This document shows positions 1 through 8,781 of a stretch of DNA of 20,820 nt, piece after piece. The notes beneath the pieces were generated by a model, which did not search any database, was not told where the DNA came from, and saw only the letters and a list, made by a program, of their open reading frames with translations. This DNA is from Dehalococcoidales bacterium. GTDB taxonomy: Bacteria; Chloroflexota; Dehalococcoidia; Dehalococcoidales; UBA3254. A program made the position numbers and the translations under genes. Location: assembly GCA_028718465.1 (NCBI GenBank), contig JAQULX010000007.1:1-20820 (forward strand), read 5' to 3'. Each line of letters opens with the position of its first letter. The stretch's first letter is position 1.

Positions 1-39
1 CCTTCCATTTCTCACCCGCTTTTAAAAAGTGGTATCCCG

Positions 40-495
40 CTATTGGGATGATTTCCGTACACCCTCCATTTCCTCAAACCATATCCCGGCGAAATCGCTC
101 CATCTTTCTACATATTTGTACCACTTGTTTACTTCCAGGAATGGGCCAGCATCTTCTGTGTTTATATTGTAGTGTTTCAGGTAAGAGATATCCGGAAGAG
201 TACCGGCATTCCAGGATACTTGGAGGAATTCCAGGGCCTGGTCACTAAACAATTCCCGGACTCTCGGAACTACTAAGTCCCTGAGCAATCTTTCTATACC
301 CGGGTTCTGGAGCAACTGAGCAATGACATCCCTGTATGGACCTTCTTTGAAATCAAAATCAGACCCCAGGTGTTGCTTGCCATAGCTCTTGAGCCAGCGG
401 TAAGTCTCTTTCTGATTCCCGTTACCAATCCCCCAGAGAAAGCGGCTGGCATTTTTAAAATACCTCTCTAACTTTCCCTTTTGCTTAGCATCCAT
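40..495 (-). CDS. Hypothetical protein, 151 aa
   Basis: I do not recognise this protein. It reads as a soluble, probably helical protein rich in Trp, Tyr and charged residues, with no signal peptide or membrane segment. The N-terminus is strongly basic (MDAKQKGKLERYFKNASRF). The ATG at 495 is supported by a GGAG about 7 nt upstream on the minus strand, and the frame closes with TAG at 40-42. It is divergent from everything to its right and separated from it by a very AT-rich gap, so it is probably its own transcription unit or the end of one that continues past the left edge. No function is assigned. Codon use looks like that of an ordinary gene, which together with the ribosome site is why I accept it. 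Confidence 0.7.
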   Translation of the reverse strand: MDAKQKGKLERYFKNASRFLWGIGNGNQKETYRWLKSYGKQHLGSDFDFKEGPYRDVIAQLLQNPGIERLLRDLVVPRVRELFSDQALEFLQVSWNAGTLPDISYLKHYNINTEDAGPFLEVNKWYKYVERWSDFAGIWFEEMEGVRKSSQ

Positions 496-524
496 ATTTG
501 AACTCCATTAACGATGGGTTGTTA

Positions 525-660
525 TTATTTTATTTAATAAATATAAATAATATACTATTATATTATCATTATAATTTAATCTTATCAAGTAATTATATAA
601 AATATAATTGTATAATTCCCTATTATATACTATAATGAAGATAATAGAGATATAGCCTTT
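525..660. other. Very AT-rich intergenic block
   Basis: This stretch is built almost entirely of A and T, with runs such as TATTATTTTATTTAATAA, and is far poorer in GC than its surroundings. It lies in the 486-base gap between the divergent gene ending its 5' side at 495 and the small ORFs from 881 on. A minus-strand reading frame across it (508-699) has the composition expected of chance AT-rich sequence and is not accepted. The rest of the gap (661-827) shows nothing I can name. The block may hold promoter or upstream-activating DNA for the divergent gene, or mark an insertion boundary. Confidence 0.5.
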
Positions 661-827
661 TAGAGCATATACCCTATCCCTTCCAGCACCTATCTGCATA
701 TTGGACCGTATCTTTCTTAGTCAGCCTCTCGATATGTGAGTATTGAATTAGGAAGCATATATTCCAGGACACACGGATTGTCTTATCTCGGTTCCCATAG
801 CTCATTAAGACCGATCAGATAATTCGA

Positions 828-856
828 TTGTGGATTTATGATTTATTGGGGATAAT
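828..856 (+). promoter_or_regulatory. Candidate sigma-70-type promoter
   Basis: TTGTGG at 828-833 and GATAAT at 851-856 are separated by exactly 17 bases, and an A/T-rich spacer fits. It would start transcription near 863, just before the small ORFs and about 360 bases ahead of the BON gene that precedes groES. No CIRCE operator (TTAGCACTC-N9-GAGTGCTAA) is visible here or before groES, so HrcA control of this operon is not supported by the sequence. Confidence 0.4.
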
Positions 857-880
857 CCAAAGCTGGAAAAGGGGGCAATA

Positions 881-967
881 ATGCTTATTCCATCTTACGG
901 ATTCTGCGCTTTTATGGTAGCGGTTATTGCTCACAAATCTGGTGATATGCAGATACTTACCAAATAA
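881..967 (+). CDS. Possible 28-aa small ORF
   Basis: ATG at 881 follows a purine-rich AAAAGGGGG with a 5-base gap, and the frame reads 28 codons to TAA at 965-967. The peptide is hydrophobic in its first half (MLIPSYGFCAFMVAVIAH). Its stop lies 2 bases before the AGGAGG that serves the next small gene, an arrangement compatible with a leader peptide or translational coupling. It is too short for codon statistics to help, so it may be chance. Confidence 0.3.
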   Translation: MLIPSYGFCAFMVAVIAHKSGDMQILTK

Positions 968-981
968 TCAGGAGGAATAAT

Positions 982-1143
982 ATGAAGACATTTGCAGAAC
1001 CACAGCCAGAAGTCACAGCTGAACAGAAATTGACGTTAAATATTAAACCTAACAAGGAACGAAATCTGCGTATTCTTTATGTACTGCTGGGCGTTGGGGT
1101 TATCTTACTTGTGTTTGGCCTGATTTCAATCATAATGCAGTGA
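982..1143 (+). CDS. Small single-pass membrane protein, 53 aa
   Basis: ATG at 982 follows a full AGGAGG (970-975) at 6 bases, and the frame runs 53 codons to TGA at 1141-1143. Residues 1-30 are hydrophilic and charged. Residues 31-52 are a continuous hydrophobic segment (ILYVLLGVGVILLVFGLISI) that should span the membrane once, with only a Met-Gln tail after it, so the soluble part is probably N-terminal and cytoplasmic. I do not recognise a family. It lies 78 bases upstream of the BON gene and on the same strand as groES and groEL, so it may share the candidate promoter at 828-856. The ribosome site and clean hydrophobic pattern make it a probable real gene. Confidence 0.65.
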   Translation: MKTFAEPQPEVTAEQKLTLNIKPNKERNLRILYVLLGVGVILLVFGLISIIMQ

Positions 1144-1221
1144 TACGGGGAATGATACTTCGCTCGGTGTTTTTACCTTTTCATCTTAAGGCGAAGGTCA
1201 AGCGAAAGGAGGAAGGATTGA

Positions 1222-1457
1222 ATGAAAACCGATTACGAACTACAGCAGGATGTGATGAAAGAGCTTCAAAGGAAACCGAGTATTAAAGCGGCAGAGATTG
1301 GAGTTGGCGTTGCAGACGGCATTGTGACGCTGAGCGGCCATGTGGATAACTACTTCAAGAAATGGGCAGCCGGGCGGAAAGAGAACAAGTCGAGCGGGCA
1401 GCCTGGGCTGCACCAGGTGTATCCGAAGTCGATAGCAACATCGGCATTAGTCCATAG
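1222..1457 (+). pseudogene. BON-domain protein, frameshifted
   Basis: ATG at 1222 follows AAAGGAGG at 9 bases. The first ~50 residues are a BON domain start: acidic helix, then the hallmark [10 protein letters not shown] near residues 33-42. BON domains are small lipid-binding or envelope-associated modules, often stress-induced. After KKWAA (about base 1371) the starting frame turns into unrelated residues. In the -1 frame from about 1371 the expected BON end appears ([20 protein letters not shown], then DSNIGISP) and stops at TAG 1455-1457. One base has therefore been lost around 1366-1376, by mutation or by sequencing error. With the base restored the protein would be about 78 aa. In the unshifted frame the ORF runs into groES and gives a false 189-residue BON-GroES chimera; I reject that fusion. 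Confidence 0.75.
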
Positions 1458-1497
1458 TCCAATAGTAAAGAGACAAAATATTATGAGGAGAATTATA

Positions 1498-1791
1498 GTG
1501 GCAGTAAAACTACAACCCTTGGCTGACAGATTGGTAGTCAAGCCTATTCAGAAAGAAGAAACAACCCGGGGAGGTATCATAATACCGGATACTGTGAAAG
1601 AGAAACCCCAGGAAGGAGAAGTCGTCGCGGTCGGTCCCGGTAGAATGACTGATGATGGAAAACGAATTGCATTGGATATCAAAGTCGGTGACCGGGTAAT
1701 CTACTCAAAGTATGGCGGCTCGGAAATTAAAGTTGACGATGAGGAAATGATCATACTGCGCGAAAGCGATATTCTGGCTAAAAAGATATAA
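1498..1791 (+). CDS. groES: Co-chaperonin GroES (Hsp10)
   Basis: GroES is the heptameric lid of the GroEL folding chamber in the cytoplasm. The protein begins (V)[20 protein letters not shown], followed by the mobile loop ([11 protein letters not shown]), then VVAVGPGR and [20 protein letters not shown], ending ESDILAKKI. The start is GTG at 1498: a GAGGAG sits 7 bases upstream, and this start gives 97 residues, the normal family length. Upstream in-frame starts at 1222 or 1483 would add the remains of the BON gene or five extra residues (MRRII). The gene is 79 bases ahead of groEL on the same strand, the usual groES-groEL operon order. No CIRCE element is seen nearby. Confidence 0.95.
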   Translation: MAVKLQPLADRLVVKPIQKEETTRGGIIIPDTVKEKPQEGEVVAVGPGRMTDDGKRIALDIKVGDRVIYSKYGGSEIKVDDEEMIILRESDILAKKI

Positions 1792-1819
1792 GGGGGTTAA
1801 ACTCGAATTTAGTATTTAG

Positions 1820-3499
<1,680 letters not shown>

Positions 3500-3514
3500 A
3501 GTTAGTTATAACCG

Positions 3515-3546
3515 GAACCCTTCCCGTAATTTACGGGAAGGGGTTC
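3515..3546 (+). terminator. Hairpin after groEL, probable terminator
   Basis: GAACCCTTCCCGTAA at 3515-3529 pairs with TTACGGGAAGGGGTTC, a near-perfect 15-base-pair stem with one bulged G and a tiny AT loop. It begins 16 bases after the groEL stop. There is no long T run after it, only TATACA, so it could be a weak intrinsic terminator or an mRNA 3'-end stabiliser. Confidence 0.55.
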
Positions 3547-3659
3547 TATACAAGATTCTCATAAGCGATAAGTAATGGAGCAGCGATATTAGAATTCAAC
3601 GTTACTCGTTTTGGGTAAAAAATGTGCATTGTAGATGCTGATATTCAAGGAGGTATGGT

Positions 3660-3983
3660 ATGAGTTCTGGCGATAAAAAAGAACACTATATACCGGCTGA
3701 CGCACCCTTAATAGATAATAATATCGACTCAATGACCAGACTGCTTTCAGAAATTACACGGCAAGTGGAAGAAATGAAGCAACTCAGAAGACTAATGCAA
3801 TCCAAAGATACCCAAATAATAAACCTGGATATTATCACTGAAGAATTGCTTACGAAATTAAAAGAGGCGAATGTAGCCTACACGTTGAGCAATCAAATAC
3901 AATCCTTAAGATTAGAGAATGAAGTATTAAAGCGTCGAATTAAGAAATTAGAAAGTGAAAGCGAAAAAAGTGGTAGCGTCTAA
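3660..3983 (+). CDS. Small coiled-coil protein, 107 aa
   Basis: I do not recognise a named family. After a polar N-terminus (residues 1-20) the rest is predicted helical with heptad-spaced hydrophobics: MTRLLSEITRQVEEMKQLRR, then LDIITEELLTKLKEAN, then a zipper-like SLRLENEVLKRRIKKLESES, and a polar tail. It looks like a dimerising coiled-coil adaptor or scaffold; there is no membrane segment or signal peptide. The start at 3660 is well supported by AAGGAGG ending 5 bases upstream. The gene ends 27 bases before glgC, so it is probably co-transcribed with it, but the sequence gives no direct functional link to glycogen metabolism. Confidence 0.75.
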   Translation: MSSGDKKEHYIPADAPLIDNNIDSMTRLLSEITRQVEEMKQLRRLMQSKDTQIINLDIITEELLTKLKEANVAYTLSNQIQSLRLENEVLKRRIKKLESESEKSGSV

Positions 3984-4010
3984 AGTTAAATACCACCTGA
4001 GGCGATTGAA

Positions 4011-5267
4011 ATGGACCAGGTATTAGCCATGATTATGGCTGGGGGTCAGGGGGACAGACTGCAGCCGTTGACATTGTCCCGGTCTAAGTCAGCCGTGCCC
4101 TTTGGCGGCAAATTCAGGCTTATTGATTTTACTTTAAGCAACTGCGTTAATTCAGGCCTGCGGCAGGTTTTTGTCCTGACCCAGTACCGGTCCGGCTCGC
4201 TGCATATGCATATTCAAGAGGGTTGGGGTATATCCAGTGCCAGACTCGGGGATTATATATACAGTGTACCTGCCCAGCAGAAAGTCGGAACTGACTGGTA
4301 TCAGGGTACGGCGGATGCCGTGCGCCAGAACATAGACCTCATGAGGGGAATAGATATTAATTATCTATTGATTCTTTCTGGAGATCACATATATAAAATG
4401 GACTACCGACAGATGTTAGGTTATCACCAAAAGAAGAATGCTCATCTGACAATATCTGCTGTGCGAGTAAGAAAAGAGGAAGCGGCCGGGAGACTGGGAG
4501 TATTGGAAACAGATGATAATTCTAAACTCCTGGGATTTGAAGAAAAGCCAGTTCAACCCAAAACCATCAAAAATGCTTCCGATTATGCGCTTGCATCGAT
4601 GGGCATCTACTTATTCAACATTGATATTTTAAAAGAGGTCTTACAAAGCCCAGGCAATGACTTCGGCAAAGACATTATACCAGGGATGATCGACAAGAAC
4701 TCTGGCATTTTTGTTTATGACTTTGAGCAAGAGAACAAGATCGAAGATTATGTGGTGGAAGTGCAGGACGGCAAAAGAAAAAAGGGGTTGGTAGACAGGA
4801 TTCAAGATTCCTCTTATTGGAGGGATGTGGGAACCATCGAGTCATATTACGAATCCAGCATGGACCTGGTAAGTGTGAATCCACAATTTAACCTCTATGG
4901 TGAGAGATGGCTGATCAGAACCTATCAGAGACCACTTCCACCCTGTAAGTGCGTCTTAGGAGGAATGAACCCCGATTCTATTATTTGCGATGGTTGTATA
5001 ATTAGCGGTGGAATTGTAACTTACTCGATATTGTCCCCGGGAGTAATAGTTGAGAAAGGTGCGTTAGTAGAGAAATCTATCATTTTCGATGACGCTATCA
5101 TTGAGCCACAAGCAAAAGTCAGACGAGCCATTATTGATAAAGAAGCCAGGATTGAGGCTGGAGCATTAGTTGGCTATGATCTTGAACTGGATAGGCAACG
5201 CGGTTGCACCATTTCAGATACCGGTATCGTAGTCGTCCCCAAGGGGGCGTCTATCAAGCCGGTTTAA
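4011..5267 (+). CDS. glgC: Glucose-1-phosphate adenylyltransferase (ADP-glucose pyrophosphorylase)
   Basis: GlgC makes ADP-glucose and pyrophosphate from ATP and glucose-1-phosphate, the committed and usually allosterically controlled step of bacterial glycogen synthesis. The 418 residues show the nucleotidyltransferase P-loop AGGQGDRLQPLT (10-21), [15 protein letters not shown] (26-40), WYQGTADAVRQN (96-107), the catalytic Asp in SGDHIYKMDY (D125), FEEKP with the substrate Lys (K179) and YWRDVGT (259-265). A C-terminal left-handed beta-helix with hexapeptide-like repeats follows (about 300-418). There is an insertion of about 20 residues just before YWRDVGT compared with the enterobacterial enzyme as I remember it. 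ATG at 4011 has a GAGG 8 bases upstream. ppsA starts 109 bases downstream, and a decayed paralogue lies at 8270. Confidence 0.95.
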   Translation: MDQVLAMIMAGGQGDRLQPLTLSRSKSAVPFGGKFRLIDFTLSNCVNSGLRQVFVLTQYRSGSLHMHIQEGWGISSARLGDYIYSVPAQQKVGTDWYQGTADAVRQNIDLMRGIDINYLLILSGDHIYKMDYRQMLGYHQKKNAHLTISAVRVRKEEAAGRLGVLETDDNSKLLGFEEKPVQPKTIKNASDYALASMGIYLFNIDILKEVLQSPGNDFGKDIIPGMIDKNSGIFVYDFEQENKIEDYVVEVQDGKRKKGLVDRIQDSSYWRDVGTIESYYESSMDLVSVNPQFNLYGERWLIRTYQRPLPPCKCVLGGMNPDSIICDGCIISGGIVTYSILSPGVIVEKGALVEKSIIFDDAIIEPQAKVRRAIIDKEARIEAGALVGYDLELDRQRGCTISDTGIVVVPKGASIKPV

Positions 5268-5376
5268 ATAGGGGATTACTTTCAATAAGGCACGACAGAA
5301 ATTATCACTGGACATTTGCAGCCAATTACGGACTTGAAGTATCACAATTCGGACTTTAAAGAAGGAGAGACTAAAT

Positions 5377-7773
5377 ATGCAGCAGGCTGTTAGATATATT
5401 CGCTGGTTTAAGGATATCAGGATTGAAGACATCCCTCTTGTGGGGGGTAAGAATGCCTCTCTGGGGGAGATGTACCGCGAACTTGCCAGCCAGGGAGGCA
5501 AAATTCCGAATGGTTTTGCGGTAACTGCCGGGGCCTACTGGCATGTAATAGAGTCAGCCGGTATTCTTGACGAACTCAAGAAGGCAATGATGGGCCTCGA
5601 CAAGACTAATCTGGATGACCTTATGAAACGAGGGAAAAGAGCCCGTGATTTGATTTTAGGGGCCGGTATACCCGAAGACCTGTGGGCCGAAATAAGGAAT
5701 GCCTATGACAGGCTTTGCGCAGAGTACGGACCGGACACGGATGTAGCAGTACGCAGTTCAGCAACTGCGGAAGATCTCCCTACAGCCTCATTCGCCGGCC
5801 AGCAGGAAACTTATTTAAACATACGCGGCTATCCCGCTCTGAGAGAAGCCTGCAGCAAATGTCTGGCGTCTCTTTTTACCAACCGGGCTATTTCCTATCG
5901 CATTGACAATAATTTCGACCATTTCGAGGTGGCTCTTTCGATAGGCATTATGAAAATGGTGCGCTCTGACCTGGCCACCAGCGGGGTGATGTTTACCATG
6001 GATACGGAGACGGGTTTCCGTGAAGTAGTTTTCATAACAGCCTCTTACGGGCTGGGAGAAAACATTGTCCAGGGAGCGGTCAGCCCTGATGAGTATTATG
6101 TTTTCAAACCGACTTATAGAAAAGGCAACAGGGCTATAATCCGGAAAAACCTGGGGGGCAAATCGATCAAAATGGTTTACGGCCTTGGTGATTCCAAAGT
6201 TCTGACGCGAAACGTAGCGGTGCCGGAGGCAGACCGCAGACGGTTCTGTCTCTCTGACGATGAGATACTGACACTGGCCGGCTACGCACTTCAGATAGAA
6301 GACCATTATTCAGGAAAAAATGGCGAGTCCAAACCAATGGATATCGAATGGGCCAAAGACGGGATCAGCGGTGATCTGTTTATAGTGCAGGCGCGACCGG
6401 AAACGGTTGAGTCCCAGAAAGCCCTGGATATTCTGGAAACATATTATCTAGATAAGAAAGGCCCAATACTGGTGATTGGCAAGGGTGTGGGTGAGAAGAT
6501 TGCCAGTGGCAAAGCTCATATCATTCCCGATGCAGCTCATCTTGCTTCATTTAAGCCTGGGGAGATTCTGGTATCAGATAGCACAAACCCGGATTGGGAA
6601 CCCGTCATGAAAACGGCGGCGGCTATTATCAGTAACCGAGGTGGTAGAACTTGCCATGCAGCTATAGTCAGCCGCGAACTGGGTATCCCGGCCGTGGTCG
6701 GTGCCGGCGATGCGACGGAAAAAATTCATACGGGACAGGATGTCACAATAAGCTGTGCCGAGGGTGACCAGGGTATAGTCTATGAGGGCATTCTCCCGTT
6801 TCATGTTGAAAGGTTCAGTCTTAAAGGTCTCCGGCGACCCAAAACCGAGATTATGATGAACCTGGGTAATCCGGAACAGGCCTTTTCTCTTTCCAGGATC
6901 CCCAATGACGGGATTGGTCTGGCGCGTATGGAGTTTATTATCAACAGTTACATCAAGGTTCACCCTATGGCCCTCGTTCACTCTGAGAAGATAACAAATG
7001 AGGCCGAGCGGAGACAATTAGACGACATTACTTTCGGCTATCCAGACAAAAAAGATTACTTCGTGGAAAAGCTGGCCCATGGTGTGGGAACCATCGCGGC
7101 GGCTTTCTATCCGAAACCTGTCATCGTCCGTTTGAGTGACTTTAAGACTAATGAATATGCTCATCTCGTGGGAGGTCACTACTTCGAACCGGTGGAAGAA
7201 AATCCCATGATAGGTTTTCGCGGCGCCTCTCGTTACTATAATGAACTATACCGGGAAGGCTTTGCTCTGGAATGCCGGGCAATGAAACGGGTCCGAGAAG
7301 AGATGGGATTGGACAACCTCATCATTATGGTCCCCTTCTGCCGGCGGTTAGCTGAGGGTGAAAGAGTCCTGGCTGAGATGTCTAAGAATGGCTTGAAACG
7401 CGGGGAGAATGGACTTCAGGTCTATATCATGTGTGAAATACCCAATAATATCATTCTGGTTGATGAATTCAGCAAGCTGTTTGATGGCTTTTCCATCGGG
7501 TCAAATGATCTTACCCAGCTAGTGTTAGGAGTTGACCGTGATTCAGCACTGGTAGCCCACGATTTCGATGAACGAGACCCTGGAGTGATGAAGATGATTT
7601 CCCTGGCTATCCAGGGAGCCAGAAGAAACCACCGTCATATTGGACTCTGCGGTCAGGCGCCCAGCGATTATCCTGAATTTGCCGAATTTCTGGTAAAAGA
7701 AGGAATAAATTCAATCTCTCTTAACCCCGATTCAATAATGAAAATTACCCTTCAGTTAGAAAATGTTTCCTAA
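5377..7773 (+). CDS. ppsA: Phosphoenolpyruvate synthase (pyruvate, water dikinase)
   Basis: The enzyme converts pyruvate, ATP and water to PEP, AMP and phosphate, the entry step of gluconeogenesis from pyruvate. At 798 residues it matches the family (about 790). Order: ATP-grasp-like PPDK N-terminal domain (about 15-340; VGGKNASLGEM near the start, AVRSSATAEDLPTASFAGQQ at 124-143, IVQARPETV near 336). Next is the swivelling phosphohistidine domain with GGRTCHAAIVSRELGIPAVVG, whose His427 carries the phosphate. Last is the TIM-barrel PEP domain ending in LCGQAPSDYPEFAEFL (catalytic Cys758) and SISLNPDS. Water dikinases rather than phosphate dikinases end this way. ATG at 5377 follows AGGAG at 9 bases. 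Its place between glgC and glgB suggests a route from pyruvate into stored glucan. Confidence 0.93.
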   Translation: MQQAVRYIRWFKDIRIEDIPLVGGKNASLGEMYRELASQGGKIPNGFAVTAGAYWHVIESAGILDELKKAMMGLDKTNLDDLMKRGKRARDLILGAGIPEDLWAEIRNAYDRLCAEYGPDTDVAVRSSATAEDLPTASFAGQQETYLNIRGYPALREACSKCLASLFTNRAISYRIDNNFDHFEVALSIGIMKMVRSDLATSGVMFTMDTETGFREVVFITASYGLGENIVQGAVSPDEYYVFKPTYRKGNRAIIRKNLGGKSIKMVYGLGDSKVLTRNVAVPEADRRRFCLSDDEILTLAGYALQIEDHYSGKNGESKPMDIEWAKDGISGDLFIVQARPETVESQKALDILETYYLDKKGPILVIGKGVGEKIASGKAHIIPDAAHLASFKPGEILVSDSTNPDWEPVMKTAAAIISNRGGRTCHAAIVSRELGIPAVVGAGDATEKIHTGQDVTISCAEGDQGIVYEGILPFHVERFSLKGLRRPKTEIMMNLGNPEQAFSLSRIPNDGIGLARMEFIINSYIKVHPMALVHSEKITNEAERRQLDDITFGYPDKKDYFVEKLAHGVGTIAAAFYPKPVIVRLSDFKTNEYAHLVGGHYFEPVEENPMIGFRGASRYYNELYREGFALECRAMKRVREEMGLDNLIIMVPFCRRLAEGERVLAEMSKNGLKRGENGLQVYIMCEIPNNIILVDEFSKLFDGFSIGSNDLTQLVLGVDRDSALVAHDFDERDPGVMKMISLAIQGARRNHRHIGLCGQAPSDYPEFAEFLVKEGINSISLNPDSIMKITLQLENVS

Positions 7774-7913
7774 AGTAATGTCTGAAAAGATACAATACCA
7801 TAAGCTCTTCTTTAGAGGGCTAAAAACTGGAGCAGCAAAAATACCCTGAGGACGTGTAATCTGGCAGAATATGTAAATCATTATTTTTTAAATACCATCA
7901 TCGGGAGGTAAAT

Positions 7914-8144
7914 ATGGTTACTGAGAAACAAATAAAGGAGCTCGCTTATACCTACTGGGAGCAGGAAGGTCGACCCGAAGGTAAGGATTTGGAGTACTAT
8001 TTCCGTGCTAAAGAATTGCTGGAACGAGAGGCAGCTTCGTCGGCCGCTAACGAACTCGCATCGCCAGCATTGACGCTTCAAACTCCACCAGTACCAAAAT
8101 CAGTCGAGCGGCATCCCGGCAAGCGTCGCTCAAAGAAGGCATAG
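7914..8144 (+). CDS. DUF2934 family protein, 76 aa
   Basis: Residues 4-38 match the short DUF2934 pattern from memory: an Ala-Tyr-x-x-Trp helix, then GRPEGKDLEYYFRAKELL. Members are small proteins of unknown role. The second half is low-complexity Ala/Ser/Pro, and the C-terminus is strongly basic (HPGKRRSKKA), which could bind nucleic acid. ATG at 7914 is well placed behind GGGAGG at about 5 bases. It lies 140 bases after ppsA, in the same direction, and ahead of a perfect hairpin at 8210-8241, so it is probably the last gene of the glgC-ppsA transcript. Confidence 0.8.
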   Translation: MVTEKQIKELAYTYWEQEGRPEGKDLEYYFRAKELLEREAASSAANELASPALTLQTPPVPKSVERHPGKRRSKKA

Positions 8145-8209
8145 ACAATCTGAGAGAATTCCCTATCTCATTTTACCTACAGCAGGTTGTTCCTAATTTA
8201 CTAATAGCC

Positions 8210-8241
8210 AATAGACAGACAATGGGCATTGTCTGTCTATT
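8210..8241. terminator. Perfect 14-bp stem-loop, probable terminator
   Basis: AATAGACAGACAAT at 8210-8223 and ATTGTCTGTCTATT at 8228-8241 are exact reverse complements around the four-base loop GGGC. It lies between the DUF2934 gene and the glgC relic. There is no run of T after either arm, so intrinsic termination is possible but not textbook; a transcript 3'-end structure or a small mobile palindrome are alternatives. Confidence 0.5.
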
Positions 8242-8269
8242 ACGGAATGTGTGAGAAGAAAAGTAAGCA

Positions 8270-8657
8270 ATGGACAGGGTCTGAGCAATAATAATGGCAG
8301 GAGGAGCAGGGGAGAGGCTGCAACCCTTGACCAGGGGACGGTCTAAGGAGGCGGTCCCATTTGGAGGTAAATTCCGGCTCATTGATTTTCCACTGAGTAA
8401 CTGCTTGAATTCGGGTCTCCGCCGGAATTATGTTCTCACACAATACCTCTTCCGAGTCTTTAAATCGCCACATCCAGGAGGGCTGGGCCACATCAGGTGC
8501 TGGGTCAGGCGATAAGGAAGTCAAGCGAGGGGAACAGTGCGCTGCTGATGAAACCAAGCAATTAGCCAGGGAACAAGCATTAAAACTAGCTTTCTTGGCC
8601 GGGGAGAAGAAGATTGCCGAAGAACAAGAAGCGAGAAGGCTCAAGCGGAAAAAGTAA
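8270..8657 (+). pseudogene. Decayed second glgC (N-terminal relic) joined to a foreign tail
   Basis: The ATG at 8270 opens MDRV, then an in-frame TGA (8282-8284), then [16 protein letters not shown] and [19 protein letters not shown], clearly the GlgC nucleotide-binding start (compare MDQVLAMIMAGG in the intact gene). After VLTQY an extra C at about 8447 shifts the frame, and the match resumes one frame over as [17 protein letters not shown]. GlgC similarity ends near 8490. The frame then continues into a helical, Lys/Arg/Glu/Ala-rich tail (REQALKLAFLAGEKKIAEEQ) that is not GlgC, to TAA at 8655-8657. Three lesions (nonsense, +1 insertion, truncation of some 80%) leave no active enzyme. It differs from the intact glgC at many positions, so it is an old paralogue or acquired copy rather than a fresh duplicate. 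Whether the tail is translated from an internal start is unknown. Confidence 0.85.
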
Positions 8658-8781
8658 TCACTAAAGTAAGCCAAAAAGATTCATCGAGTGAGGCGAGTAT
8701 TATCTTGGACAATTGCCAACCTATTGTCATTGTTAATACTATGATTCTGTTGAAGTCGAAAACGCTAAGGCAGAGACGATT

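Noticed and set aside
508..699. 63-codon minus-strand ORF in the AT-rich gap
   Set aside because: Its Ile/Tyr/Asn-rich sequence simply mirrors AT composition, and it has no ribosome site.
1144..1221. CIRCE operator for groES-groEL
   Set aside because: No TTAGCACTC/GAGTGCTAA pair is present; only a loose CTTCGC/GCGAAG pair with a long loop.
1222..1791. A genuine BON-GroES fusion protein
   Set aside because: The linking residues resemble nothing, the -1 frame holds the proper BON end, and groES has its own ribosome site and start at 1498.
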